Assembly: GCF_030813695.1 (NCBI RefSeq)
Contig: NZ_JAUSVA010000002.1
Coordinates: 5,456,001 to 5,520,000, forward strand
Direction: 5' to 3'
Source: Kitasatospora herbaricolor
GTDB taxonomy: Bacteria > Actinomycetota > Actinomycetes > Streptomycetales > Streptomycetaceae
Length of the DNA: 64,000 nt
Shown piece after piece: positions 1 through 9,910 of this stretch. The notes beneath the pieces are model-generated. The model worked only from the letters and a program-made list of their open reading frames with translations. It did no database searches and was not told where the DNA came from. The position numbers and the translations under genes were made by a program. Numbering within the stretch: position 1 is the stretch's first letter; every line of letters starts with the position of its first letter.

Positions 1-59
1 CGCCGGTGGTGTTCCGGCGGGCGCGGTGGTGTGTCGTCGGTGGTGCGGTCGGGTGCCGG

Positions 60-2867
<2,808 letters not shown>

Positions 2868-3135
2868 GGCTGGCTCCCTGTGGTGGTGGGGTTCGGCAAC
2901 GGCTCTTGTCACCTGGATGACGGTGACGCGTGCGGACCGCGCTGTCCGACGCGACCAGCATAGGTGGGTGGGTGGCTCGCGTCCGAGAGGTGGCCGGATC
3001 GCGGACACGTCCGGCCGGTCGTGGTGACGGCCGTCCGGGTCACCCGAAGAGGTCTGGACCACTTGGCGGGGGTCGGCGGGGGTGCGCCGGGGCGCGGCGG
3101 CGGGGAATCCGATGGGGCCGGATCGCGCCAGCGCC

Positions 3136-3141
3136 TAGGCT
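3136..3141 (+). promoter_or_regulatory. -10 box TAGGCT, leaderless layout
   Basis: TAGGCT lies 7 nt before the ATG at 3149, so transcription would begin at or next to the start codon. No Shine-Dalgarno sequence is seen. The -35 is not obvious. Confidence 0.55.
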
Positions 3142-3148
3142 GTCGGGT

Positions 3149-4438
3149 ATGAGTAACCCGCCTGGGGAGGCAGCGCCGCCGGTCCGGCCGCTGTGGTGGT
3201 GGAAGCGGCGCCGTAGTGCGTTCCTGGACATCGGCCTGGCCGCGCTGGCCGGCCTGGAGTGCGGTTTCGGGGCGTACCAGTTCGTCGGCAACCGGCTGGG
3301 GATGGGTCTGCCGCTGGCGGTCCCGGCGCTGGTGGTCGGGGTGCTGGCGGGGGCGTCGCTGGTGGTGCGCCGGCGCTGGCCGGCGGTGCCGGCGCTGATG
3401 GCGCTGCTGTTCCTGCCGGGGCTGTTCGGCGTGATCCTGCTGATGGTGTCGCTGTACACGCTGGCGGCGACCTGGGAGTGGCCCTCGCGGCGCCGGCGGG
3501 TGGTGGCCCTGTCGGGGCTGGCCTTCGTCGAGTCGGTGGGGATGGTGCTGACGGCGATGCTCGCGCCCGGTACCTCGGCGCCCTCTCCGGAGGTGGGCGG
3601 GCCGCCCCTGTGGGGGCTGGTGCTGCTGGCGGTGCTGGTGGGGGTGGCGTTGACGGTTCCTCCGGTGGTCACCGGCCTGTACGTGGGGGCGAAGCGGCGA
3701 CTGGTGGAGTCGCTGAAGGACCGCGCGCACGGTCTGGAGACGGAGCTGGACCTGCTGGCCGAGCAGGCGCAGGAGCGGGCCCGCCGGGCGCGGCTGGAGG
3801 AGCGGACCCGGATCGCCCGGGAGATGCACGACGTGGTGGCGCACCGGGTGTCCCTGATGGTGGTGCACGCCGGTGCGCTGGAGCGGATCGTGGCGAAGGA
3901 TCCGCAGAAGGCGGCGCAGAGCGCCAAGCTGGTGGCGGAGGTCGGCCGGCAGGCGCTGGACGAGCTGCGGGAGATCCTCGGGGTGCTGCGGATGGCCGAG
4001 GAGCCGGGCGCGGGGGGCGAGCAGCCGGACGGGCTGTCGGGGCTGCCGGGCCTGGTGGACCAGTCGAAGGCGGCGGGGATGGCCGTCACCTTCACGGTGA
4101 GCGGGGCGCGGCGGCCGTTCAGCGCCGAGGCGGAGCGGACGGCGTTCCGGGTGGTCCAGGAGGGGCTGACCAACGCGCACAAGCACGCGGGCGGGGCGCT
4201 GGTGGCGGTGCTGCTGGCGTACGTGCCGAACGGTGTCCGGGTGGCGGTGGTGAACGGGTGTCCGGCGGCGGTCGAGCGGGTGGGTCTGCCGAGCGGGGGC
4301 AACGGGCTGGTCGGGATGCGCGAGCGGGTGGTGGCGCTGGGCGGCACGTTCCGGGCCGGGCCGGAGTGCGACGGCGGGTTCCGGGTGGAGGCGGTGCTGC
4401 CCTCGCGGCTGGCGCTGCAGAGCGAGCGGCTGGGCTGA
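3149..4438 (+). CDS. Sensor histidine kinase (HisKA_3 type), orphan
   Basis: 429-aa membrane sensor kinase. The N-terminal half has several hydrophobic segments (about residues 25-190). A dimerisation/phosphoacceptor helix with EMHDVVAHRVS follows (His227), then a GHKL ATPase with the N box VQEGLTNAHKHAG and the G box GNGLVGMRERV. This is the NarL-partner class of kinase, in which H is followed by D/E and an A-H-R motif. No response regulator is adjacent; the next gene is convergent and unrelated. The ATG at 3149 is chosen because a -10 sits 7 nt upstream and the conserved region starts here. Confidence 0.9.
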   Translation: MSNPPGEAAPPVRPLWWWKRRRSAFLDIGLAALAGLECGFGAYQFVGNRLGMGLPLAVPALVVGVLAGASLVVRRRWPAVPALMALLFLPGLFGVILLMVSLYTLAATWEWPSRRRRVVALSGLAFVESVGMVLTAMLAPGTSAPSPEVGGPPLWGLVLLAVLVGVALTVPPVVTGLYVGAKRRLVESLKDRAHGLETELDLLAEQAQERARRARLEERTRIAREMHDVVAHRVSLMVVHAGALERIVAKDPQKAAQSAKLVAEVGRQALDELREILGVLRMAEEPGAGGEQPDGLSGLPGLVDQSKAAGMAVTFTVSGARRPFSAEAERTAFRVVQEGLTNAHKHAGGALVAVLLAYVPNGVRVAVVNGCPAAVERVGLPSGGNGLVGMRERVVALGGTFRAGPECDGGFRVEAVLPSRLALQSERLG

Positions 4439-4443
4439 GCGGG

Positions 4444-4465
4444 CGGCCGGGCGGTGTCCCGGCCG
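4444..4465. terminator. Hairpin between convergent genes
   Basis: Stem CGGCCGGG/CCCGGCCG (8 bp) with a 6-nt loop, between the ends of the kinase and the SUKH-3 gene. No U-tract, as is usual in this GC range. It could serve both strands. Confidence 0.5.
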
Positions 4466-4494
4466 GGCGGGTGCCGGGCCGCCCGGGTCCCGGG

Positions 4495-5034
4495 TCAGGC
4501 CGGCGGCGGGCCGGTGCGCAGCCGCTCCGGGACGGTGCCGAGCAGCAGGGTGGTGACCGCTTCGTCGACGCCCTCGCCGAGGAACCACTCGCCGATGTGG
4601 TCCAGGCTGTAGACCCGGCCGGCCTCGTCGATGGCGAGCAGTGCCCGGCCGTACATCTCCTCGCCGAGCGGGGCCAGTTTGGTGTCCAGGGCGCGGCCGA
4701 GGTCGGCCAGGGTGCGCGGCTGGTGCAGGCCGCAGAGCGGGTCGAGCAGGAACGGGGTGCGGGCCAGTTCGCGGCCGGCGCCGGACGGTTCGAAGTGCAG
4801 GCCGCCGAACTCGGCCCAGGCCTCCACCGCCGCCGGGAACACCGAGTGCCGTACGCCGTGCGCGTCGCCGGGGGTGCCGTACCCGGCGAGGGCGTCGGCC
4901 CACTCCTCGGCCTGCTGGATCTGCCAGCGGCCGGGGTGCCAGCCGGCCTGCTTGAGCTCGGCGGCGACGTCGGCGGGGAAGCGCGGCCGCAGCCGGGAGG
5001 GGGTCTGACTGAGCGGGTTCAGGGCGTGCTCCAT
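4495..5034 (-). CDS. SUKH-3 family immunity-type protein
   Basis: 179-aa cytoplasmic protein resembling the SUKH-3 family. Seen features: an N-terminal AGWHPGR segment, then VEAWAEFGGLHF, and a C-terminal LGEEMYGRALLAIDE-like block with SLDHIGEWFLG, which matches the SUKH pattern of an aromatic residue near a gate-like strand. SUKH proteins in polymorphic toxin systems usually bind and neutralise nuclease or deaminase toxins. It lies 36 bp downstream of a deaminase-fold gene on the same strand and is probably co-transcribed with it, so a deaminase/immunity pair is inferred. A housekeeping role cannot be excluded. Confidence 0.8.
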   Translation of the reverse strand: MEHALNPLSQTPSRLRPRFPADVAAELKQAGWHPGRWQIQQAEEWADALAGYGTPGDAHGVRHSVFPAAVEAWAEFGGLHFEPSGAGRELARTPFLLDPLCGLHQPRTLADLGRALDTKLAPLGEEMYGRALLAIDEAGRVYSLDHIGEWFLGEGVDEAVTTLLLGTVPERLRTGPPPA

Positions 5035-5070
5035 CGATCGGGGACAGGGGTCGTGCGGCGGGGCGGCGGC

Positions 5071-5538
5071 TCAGGCGCCGGGGGGCCCGACGGCGACGCT
5101 CTGGACGTTCAGGTGCTCCAGCAGCGGCTCGCAGGAGCGGCACGGCGGTGCGTGGGTGCCGTGTGCGGGATCGTGCTCCTCCCGGATCCGGACGGTGGTC
5201 AGCCGGGCGCCCTTGAGGGACTTGCGGGCCTCGCCCAGGCTCAGCGGTTTGCGGGCGGCGCGCTTGGAGCGGCCGGCGTCCACCGTGCTGAGGTGCTGGG
5301 AGAGCAGGACGGCCTCCGGGCAGTGCCCGGTGAACCGCTCGCGGTGCTCGATCGGCAGGGCGTCCAGGAAGTCGCCGATCAGCGGGTGCAGGCCGGGGCG
5401 GTGCTCGGCCTTGTCGCCGGCCAGGGTGAGCACCTCGCCGCCGCGCAGCGAGAGGGCGGCCGCGACGGCGGGCAGCAGGCTGTCGCGGAGGTGGCGCAGC
5501 TGGGGGGCGCCGGCCGGGGTGGTCTCCTCGACGGTCAT
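5071..5538 (-). CDS. YwqJ-type deaminase-fold protein
   Basis: 155-aa protein with the zinc-site signature of the cytidine-deaminase fold: GHCPEAVLLS (His72/Cys73 and Glu75) and APPCRSCEPLL (Cys133 and Cys136). This matches the YwqJ-related deaminases known as toxin domains of polymorphic systems. It is a stand-alone domain: no LXG, ESX, signal peptide or other delivery region precedes it, so an intracellular role or delivery in trans is possible. The start ATG follows a GGAGGA site. The next gene encodes a SUKH-3 protein. Substrate unknown. Confidence 0.78.
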   Translation of the reverse strand: MTVEETTPAGAPQLRHLRDSLLPAVAAALSLRGGEVLTLAGDKAEHRPGLHPLIGDFLDALPIEHRERFTGHCPEAVLLSQHLSTVDAGRSKRAARKPLSLGEARKSLKGARLTTVRIREEHDPAHGTHAPPCRSCEPLLEHLNVQSVAVGPPGA

Positions 5539-6210
5539 ACGGCCTCCTCCTTCTGCGTGGTGTCCGGGCGGGTCGCCCCTGGTGGGACGGGGTTCCTGCC
5601 CGGGCCGGTCACCGCCCGGGTCCGGGCCCGGGCGTCGGCCGGCCGGTCCGCCCGGGCTACCGGCGGGTAGTTCCGCGGGCGCGGGCCGGTGGCGGTTCGG
5701 GCCGGCTCCGGCCCGGGGCCCAAGCCTGTCAAACGCCACTGTCAGTCGGTCACCCGGGGTGTTGGGCCGGGGAGAGAAGGATGGGGCATCGGCGGCCCGG
5801 ATCGTGGGAGGCGGGGCCGGTGCGCACGTGGCGGGGGCCGGATCTGCACGTGTTCCTCACGAATCGTCCGCCGATGCCGGGGGCGGGCGGCCGCCGGCGC
5901 CTCCCGGGAGGGCCTTGGTCGGCCCTGGCCGGGCGGGCGGCCGCCGGTGCCGTCCCTGTCGCCGGGGGTCGGCAACTCCTGCGCGCGAAGGTGCTGTTGG
6001 GGCGGTCCGCCGCGCGTTGGCGCGCCGCCGGACCGGAGGCCCGGTCGGTGCGCGCCCGGACCGCGGGGCGGTGCCGCTGCCGGGCCGGGCGGCGTTCGCC
6101 GCCGGCCGCCCCGGCCTGCTCGGACGAACCTCCAGGCGGGGCGACCGCGCTCCGGGCCGACCCCCTACCCTGGTGTCCAGCAATCGGCTTCAGTAGGTGG
6201 GGGCTCCCAG
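5539..6210. other. Divergent intergenic region of the deaminase/SUKH locus
   Basis: 672 bp between the two divergent operons. Open frames here lack codon bias and look like by-products of GC content. A TTGACA-like -35 for the minus strand (TGTCAA at 5727-5732) and a TACCCT -10 for the plus strand (6166-6171) are the only promoter-like elements seen. Confidence 0.5.
6166..6171 (+). promoter_or_regulatory. -10 box TACCCT
   Basis: Possible -10 giving a leader of about 33 nt before the ATG at 6211, which has a GGTGGGGG ribosome site. No clear -35. Confidence 0.35.
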
Positions 6211-7212
6211 ATGACGACAGGTCGGCCCGGCACCGCCGCCGCGCCCAACGGGGCGTACGCGGGCCAGGTGGTGCAGTTCCCGGACCCGGTACGGGCGCAG
6301 AGGCATCCCGCCGGGGTCCGGGTGGACGAGTACGGGTACCCGGACTTCAGCGCGTACGCCGCGGCCGCCGCCGAGGTCGCCGACCCGCCGGAAGGCTTCG
6401 GGGTCGACGAGCTGAGACTGACCGACTTCGTCTCGGCGAACGCCGCGCTGTTCACCCAGGGCCACGAGCTCTGGGCGGACCAGGACACCGCCGTCGCCAC
6501 CCCGCCCGGCTGGACCTGGCACCACGCCGTCGGGCGGGCCGCCCCGGGCTGGCGCCGGATGGAGCTCGTCCCGGTCGAGGTGAAGGCGCTGCTGCGGCAC
6601 CACGGCGGCCTGGCCCGTTCCTCGGCCGACCACGGCCGGCGCGGCACCCGCCCGCTCCAGGAGCACCGCCCGGTGCACTTCTCGCTGGCCAAGGACGGCG
6701 GCGACCCGCTGAGCGTCCCGGAGGACCTCGTCCAGCGGGCCGAGGAGCGGCTGGGGTACCGGCTGCCCGGCGCCTACCGCAACTTCCTCAAGGTCGCCGG
6801 TGGCCGCACGCCGGCCGGCGTCGCGCTCGACACCGAGTACGGACTGCTGCTCGACCAGCCGTTCCTGACGCTCAGTGAGGAGTACGGGGTCGACGACCTC
6901 GTCTACGCCAACAAGTGCCTGCGCGACCACCTGACCAAGGACTACCTCGGGATCGCGTACGTCCAGGGCGGCCTGCTGGCGATCAAGGTCCGCGGCGAGG
7001 GCACCGGCTCGGTCTGGGCCTGCCTCTACGACGACGCCCGGGACACCGGCGGCCCGGAGGCGCCCGAGGACCGGGTGGCGCGGCTGCTGCTGCCCTGCGG
7101 GGACGACTTCGACGCCTTCCTGCTCCGGCTGGCCGGCAGTCCGCCGGAGCTGGAGACGGTCGCGGAGCTGATGGTGGACGGCGGGTTCGCCCGGGCCGTC
7201 CCGGTGCGCTGA
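6211..7212 (+). CDS. WHH-nuclease-like domain fused to SUKH (SMI1/KNR4) domain
   Basis: 333-aa two-domain protein. Residues about 35-135 carry a pattern like the WHH branch of HNH/ENDO VII toxin nucleases: GWTWHHA (Trp103-His104-His105) followed by MELVPVEVKALLRHHGGL (117-134). The WHH consensus has a histidine where Lys125 stands, so the metal site may be incomplete; the later His130/131-Gly-Gly is kept. Residues about 160-330 form a SMI1/KNR4-type SUKH domain (LGYRLPGAYRNFLKVAGGRT, then a GDDFDAFLLRL tail). A nuclease-like and an immunity-like domain in one chain suggests a domesticated or self-restrained toxin. The next gene follows after 63 bp and is probably co-transcribed. Confidence 0.72.
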   Translation: MTTGRPGTAAAPNGAYAGQVVQFPDPVRAQRHPAGVRVDEYGYPDFSAYAAAAAEVADPPEGFGVDELRLTDFVSANAALFTQGHELWADQDTAVATPPGWTWHHAVGRAAPGWRRMELVPVEVKALLRHHGGLARSSADHGRRGTRPLQEHRPVHFSLAKDGGDPLSVPEDLVQRAEERLGYRLPGAYRNFLKVAGGRTPAGVALDTEYGLLLDQPFLTLSEEYGVDDLVYANKCLRDHLTKDYLGIAYVQGGLLAIKVRGEGTGSVWACLYDDARDTGGPEAPEDRVARLLLPCGDDFDAFLLRLAGSPPELETVAELMVDGGFARAVPVR

Positions 7213-7275
7213 GATGCGCGGCGGGCGGCGGGCGGGTCAGGCAACAGATGGTGAGCGGACAGGGGTGAACCGGGC

Positions 7276-9711
7276 GTGGTGACGTACGCGCAGGCGCAGG
7301 CGGTCGCGGACGACTGGATCAATGGCGGGGTGCCGCGCTCGCAGCAGCGCGAGGTGCGGGTCCGGGAGTTCGACCTGGGCTTCGTCTGCTGGTCGGTGGA
7401 CCCGGCCGAGGGCCCGGCGGCCGACGGCGGCGAGGTCCGGCTGGTGATCGCCCGGGACACCGGGGCGAGCACCCTGTGGCCGGCCCTGCCGGTGAACGAG
7501 GTGGTCCGGCAGTACGAGGAGGTCTACGGGCGGCCGGTGGGGGCCAATCCGGCGGGTGCGGCCCGACCGGCCCCGGGGCCGGTCGAGGCGACGTCCTTCC
7601 TGCTCAGCCCGCCGCAGTGGCTGCAGGAGGCCGGCGCGGCGGCGATCGCGGCGGAGGCCGCGCGGCTCGGCGAGCCCGCGCCCGCCGCCCAGCCACCCGC
7701 CGCGCCGGCTCCTGCGCCCATGCCCGCGCCCGCTCCCGAGCCGGAGTTCGCCGGCGGGTACGGCCAGGGCGCCGGGCCGGCCGTCCTCAGCACGCCGCCC
7801 GCCTCCGACCGCCCGGCCGGGGACGCGCCGACCATGCTCGCCCCGCCGTCCGGCCCGGACGCGCCGGTGGCACCGGCCGGCGACGCCGCCGCCACCGTGC
7901 TGCTGCCCGAGGGCCTGCCCGGCGGGCCCCCGCCGCCGCCCGGCGCCACACCGCCGTTCCCGGCCCAGCAGCCGGCCGCCGACGGGTACGCGCCGACCGT
8001 GCTCGCCCCGCCCGGCGCGCTGCCGGGCCTGGCCGGCCTGCCCGGCGCCCCCGGCACCCCGCCGCCGGTCGACCACGCCGCGACCGTGCTGGCGCCCCCG
8101 GACGGCCTGCCCGGCGCCCCCGGCGTGCCCGGTCCGCCCGCGGGCGGACCCGCCGTCGACCACGCGCCGACCATGTTGGCCCCGCCCGACGGCGTGCCCG
8201 GCCTGATGGGCCTGCCCGGTGCCCCCGCGGCCCCGGGCCCGGCCGGCCTCGGCCGGTCCGGTTCGAGCGCCCCGCCGCCCCCGCCGCCCGCCGACCTGCG
8301 CGGCGGCGCCGGCCCCGCGCAGGGTGCCGGCGGCCGCGGCGCGAGCGCTCCGCCGCCGCCTCCCCCGGGCGGGCTGCGCCAGACCCCCGGCGCCGCCCCG
8401 GCGGCCGGCGGCCTCGGCCGGTCCGGTTCGAGCGCCCCGCCGCCGCCCCCGCCGCCCGGGCTGCGCGGCGCCGACGGCCAGGCCGCGCCGCCCGCCCCGG
8501 CCCCCGCCGCTGCGCCGGCCGCCGCGGGAGGCGCCGCCGCCGGTGTCGCGTACGAGCGGACCCAGCTGGCGCACGCGGTCGAGCTGCCCGGCGGCCCCGG
8601 CACCCCGCACCCCGCCATGCCGCCGGCCGGTTACGGCTACCCGGGCGCCGGCGCCCCCGGGGCCCCGGGCCCGGCCGTCGCGCCCGCCGTGGTGCCGCCG
8701 CCCGCCCCCGGCCCGCAGGGCCCGCCGGTGCCCCCCGGCGTCCCGGTGGTCGGTCCCGGCTACTTCGCCGCGCTCAGCTACCGGGCCCCCGACGGCTCGG
8801 AGCAGAAGCTGCTGCAGCGCAGCGAGCCGGGCACACCGCACCCGGAGTGGAAGATCCTCCAGGAGCTGCGCCGGCTGAACGTCCCGCCGGAGCAGGTGCT
8901 GGAGCTCTACACCGAGCTGGAGTCCTGCGACCTGCCGGGCGGCTACTGCGCGCGGATGATCCGGGCGTCCTGGCCGAACGTGCGGCTGACCCACACCGCC
9001 GGCTACGGGCGGGACCAGCAGGCCCGGCAGGCGGGGATGTCCCACCTGCTGGACCATCTGGACGAGCTGCACCAGCTGGCCTCCGCCCCGCAGCGCCCGC
9101 GCCCCGTCCGGGCGCCGCTGCCCGCCCCGGGCAGCGTGCCGCCGCTGCCGCCGCTCCCGCCGCAGCAGCTGGCGGCGGAGCTGGGCCAGGCCTTCGGGCC
9201 GGCCGTGTTCCGCTTCGAGCAGCGCGCGGTCGCCCGGCAGGGGGTGCCGGAGCCGGTCGCGCAGACCCTGATGTGGGCCGGTCTGCCGCGGGACTTCGGG
9301 CCGTTCTTCTGGGCCCAGGCGCAGGAGGGCCGCCCGATCCCGACGCTGGCCGAGCTGGCCGCCGAGCGCGGCGTCCAGGGCGGGCCGGACTTCGGCGGGT
9401 ACCTCGTCCTCGGCAACGACTACGGGCGCCAGCTGTGCGTGCAGTACGGCACCGCGGCCGTGGTGGCGGTGGACCTGGAGGGCGGCGGCGAGCCGCCGCG
9501 CTTCGTGAACACCGGCGTGCCGGAGTTCGTCCGCTCGCTCGCCCTGCTGGGCCGGATGTGGCGGCTGCGGTACTCGCTCACCCCGGACCAGGCGGGTCGT
9601 TGGACCACGGACTTCCAGACCCAGCTGGCCGCGATCGACCCGGCGGCGCTGCAGTCCGCGGACACCTGGTGGGCCGTTCTTCTCGAACAGTTCTGGGACG
9701 GTCTGCTCTAG
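7276..9711 (+). CDS. Multidomain Imm35/YrhB-like - linker - deaminase - SUKH-4 protein
   Basis: 811 aa. Residues about 1-80 (TYAQAQAVADDWING...) resemble the Imm35/YrhB immunity family. Residues about 90-490 are a Pro/Ala/Gly linker with five A-[PA]-T-[MV]-L repeats, each followed by a proline-rich stretch, then blocks of SGSSAPPPPPP. Residues about 495-600 look like a nucleic-acid/nucleotide deaminase of the polymorphic-toxin type (His522-Pro-Glu524, Cys551, Cys558). Residues about 635-811 resemble SUKH-4. Toxin-like and immunity-like modules therefore share one polypeptide. There is no signal peptide, so it is probably cytoplasmic. Two GTG codons (7276, 7279) follow an AGGGGTGAA site; the first is used here. 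Confidence 0.78.
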   Translation: MVTYAQAQAVADDWINGGVPRSQQREVRVREFDLGFVCWSVDPAEGPAADGGEVRLVIARDTGASTLWPALPVNEVVRQYEEVYGRPVGANPAGAARPAPGPVEATSFLLSPPQWLQEAGAAAIAAEAARLGEPAPAAQPPAAPAPAPMPAPAPEPEFAGGYGQGAGPAVLSTPPASDRPAGDAPTMLAPPSGPDAPVAPAGDAAATVLLPEGLPGGPPPPPGATPPFPAQQPAADGYAPTVLAPPGALPGLAGLPGAPGTPPPVDHAATVLAPPDGLPGAPGVPGPPAGGPAVDHAPTMLAPPDGVPGLMGLPGAPAAPGPAGLGRSGSSAPPPPPPADLRGGAGPAQGAGGRGASAPPPPPPGGLRQTPGAAPAAGGLGRSGSSAPPPPPPPGLRGADGQAAPPAPAPAAAPAAAGGAAAGVAYERTQLAHAVELPGGPGTPHPAMPPAGYGYPGAGAPGAPGPAVAPAVVPPPAPGPQGPPVPPGVPVVGPGYFAALSYRAPDGSEQKLLQRSEPGTPHPEWKILQELRRLNVPPEQVLELYTELESCDLPGGYCARMIRASWPNVRLTHTAGYGRDQQARQAGMSHLLDHLDELHQLASAPQRPRPVRAPLPAPGSVPPLPPLPPQQLAAELGQAFGPAVFRFEQRAVARQGVPEPVAQTLMWAGLPRDFGPFFWAQAQEGRPIPTLAELAAERGVQGGPDFGGYLVLGNDYGRQLCVQYGTAAVVAVDLEGGGEPPRFVNTGVPEFVRSLALLGRMWRLRYSLTPDQAGRWTTDFQTQLAAIDPAALQSADTWWAVLLEQFWDGLL
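8246..8444 (+). repeat. Direct repeat inside the linker of the 811-aa protein
   Basis: A block starting GCCTCGGCCGGTCCGGTTCG is repeated with 34 identical bases at 8246-8279 and 8411-8444. It encodes GLGRSGSSAPP plus proline runs. It is in frame, consistent with linker growth by duplication. Confidence 0.85.
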
Positions 9712-9729
9712 CGGATCGCCGCAGGTGAC

Positions 9730-9758
9730 GGGGGCGTACCGGCCTCGGGTACGCCCCC
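9730..9758 (+). terminator. Hairpin terminator after the 811-aa gene
   Basis: Stem GGGGGCGTACC/GGTACGCCCCC (11 bp, loop GGCCTCG), 19 nt after the stop codon. Confidence 0.65.
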
Positions 9759-9910
9759 CGTCCGGGTCGGTACGGCGGCGCCTCGTTGGGGTTTCGCCAC
9801 GATCTGCGCAAAATAGGTCAAGAGGACGGTCGTACCCGCCCGCTCCTCGCCACGCATCGATTCGATCCGGCCCTGGGCTCCGCAGCCCGTGATCACGAGG
9901 GGAAGAGCCC

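Noticed and set aside
7690..8550. Repeat-rich DNA in the 811-aa gene as a possible CRISPR or integration feature
   Set aside because: Repeats are in frame, vary in length and code for Pro/Ala linkers; no spacer structure.
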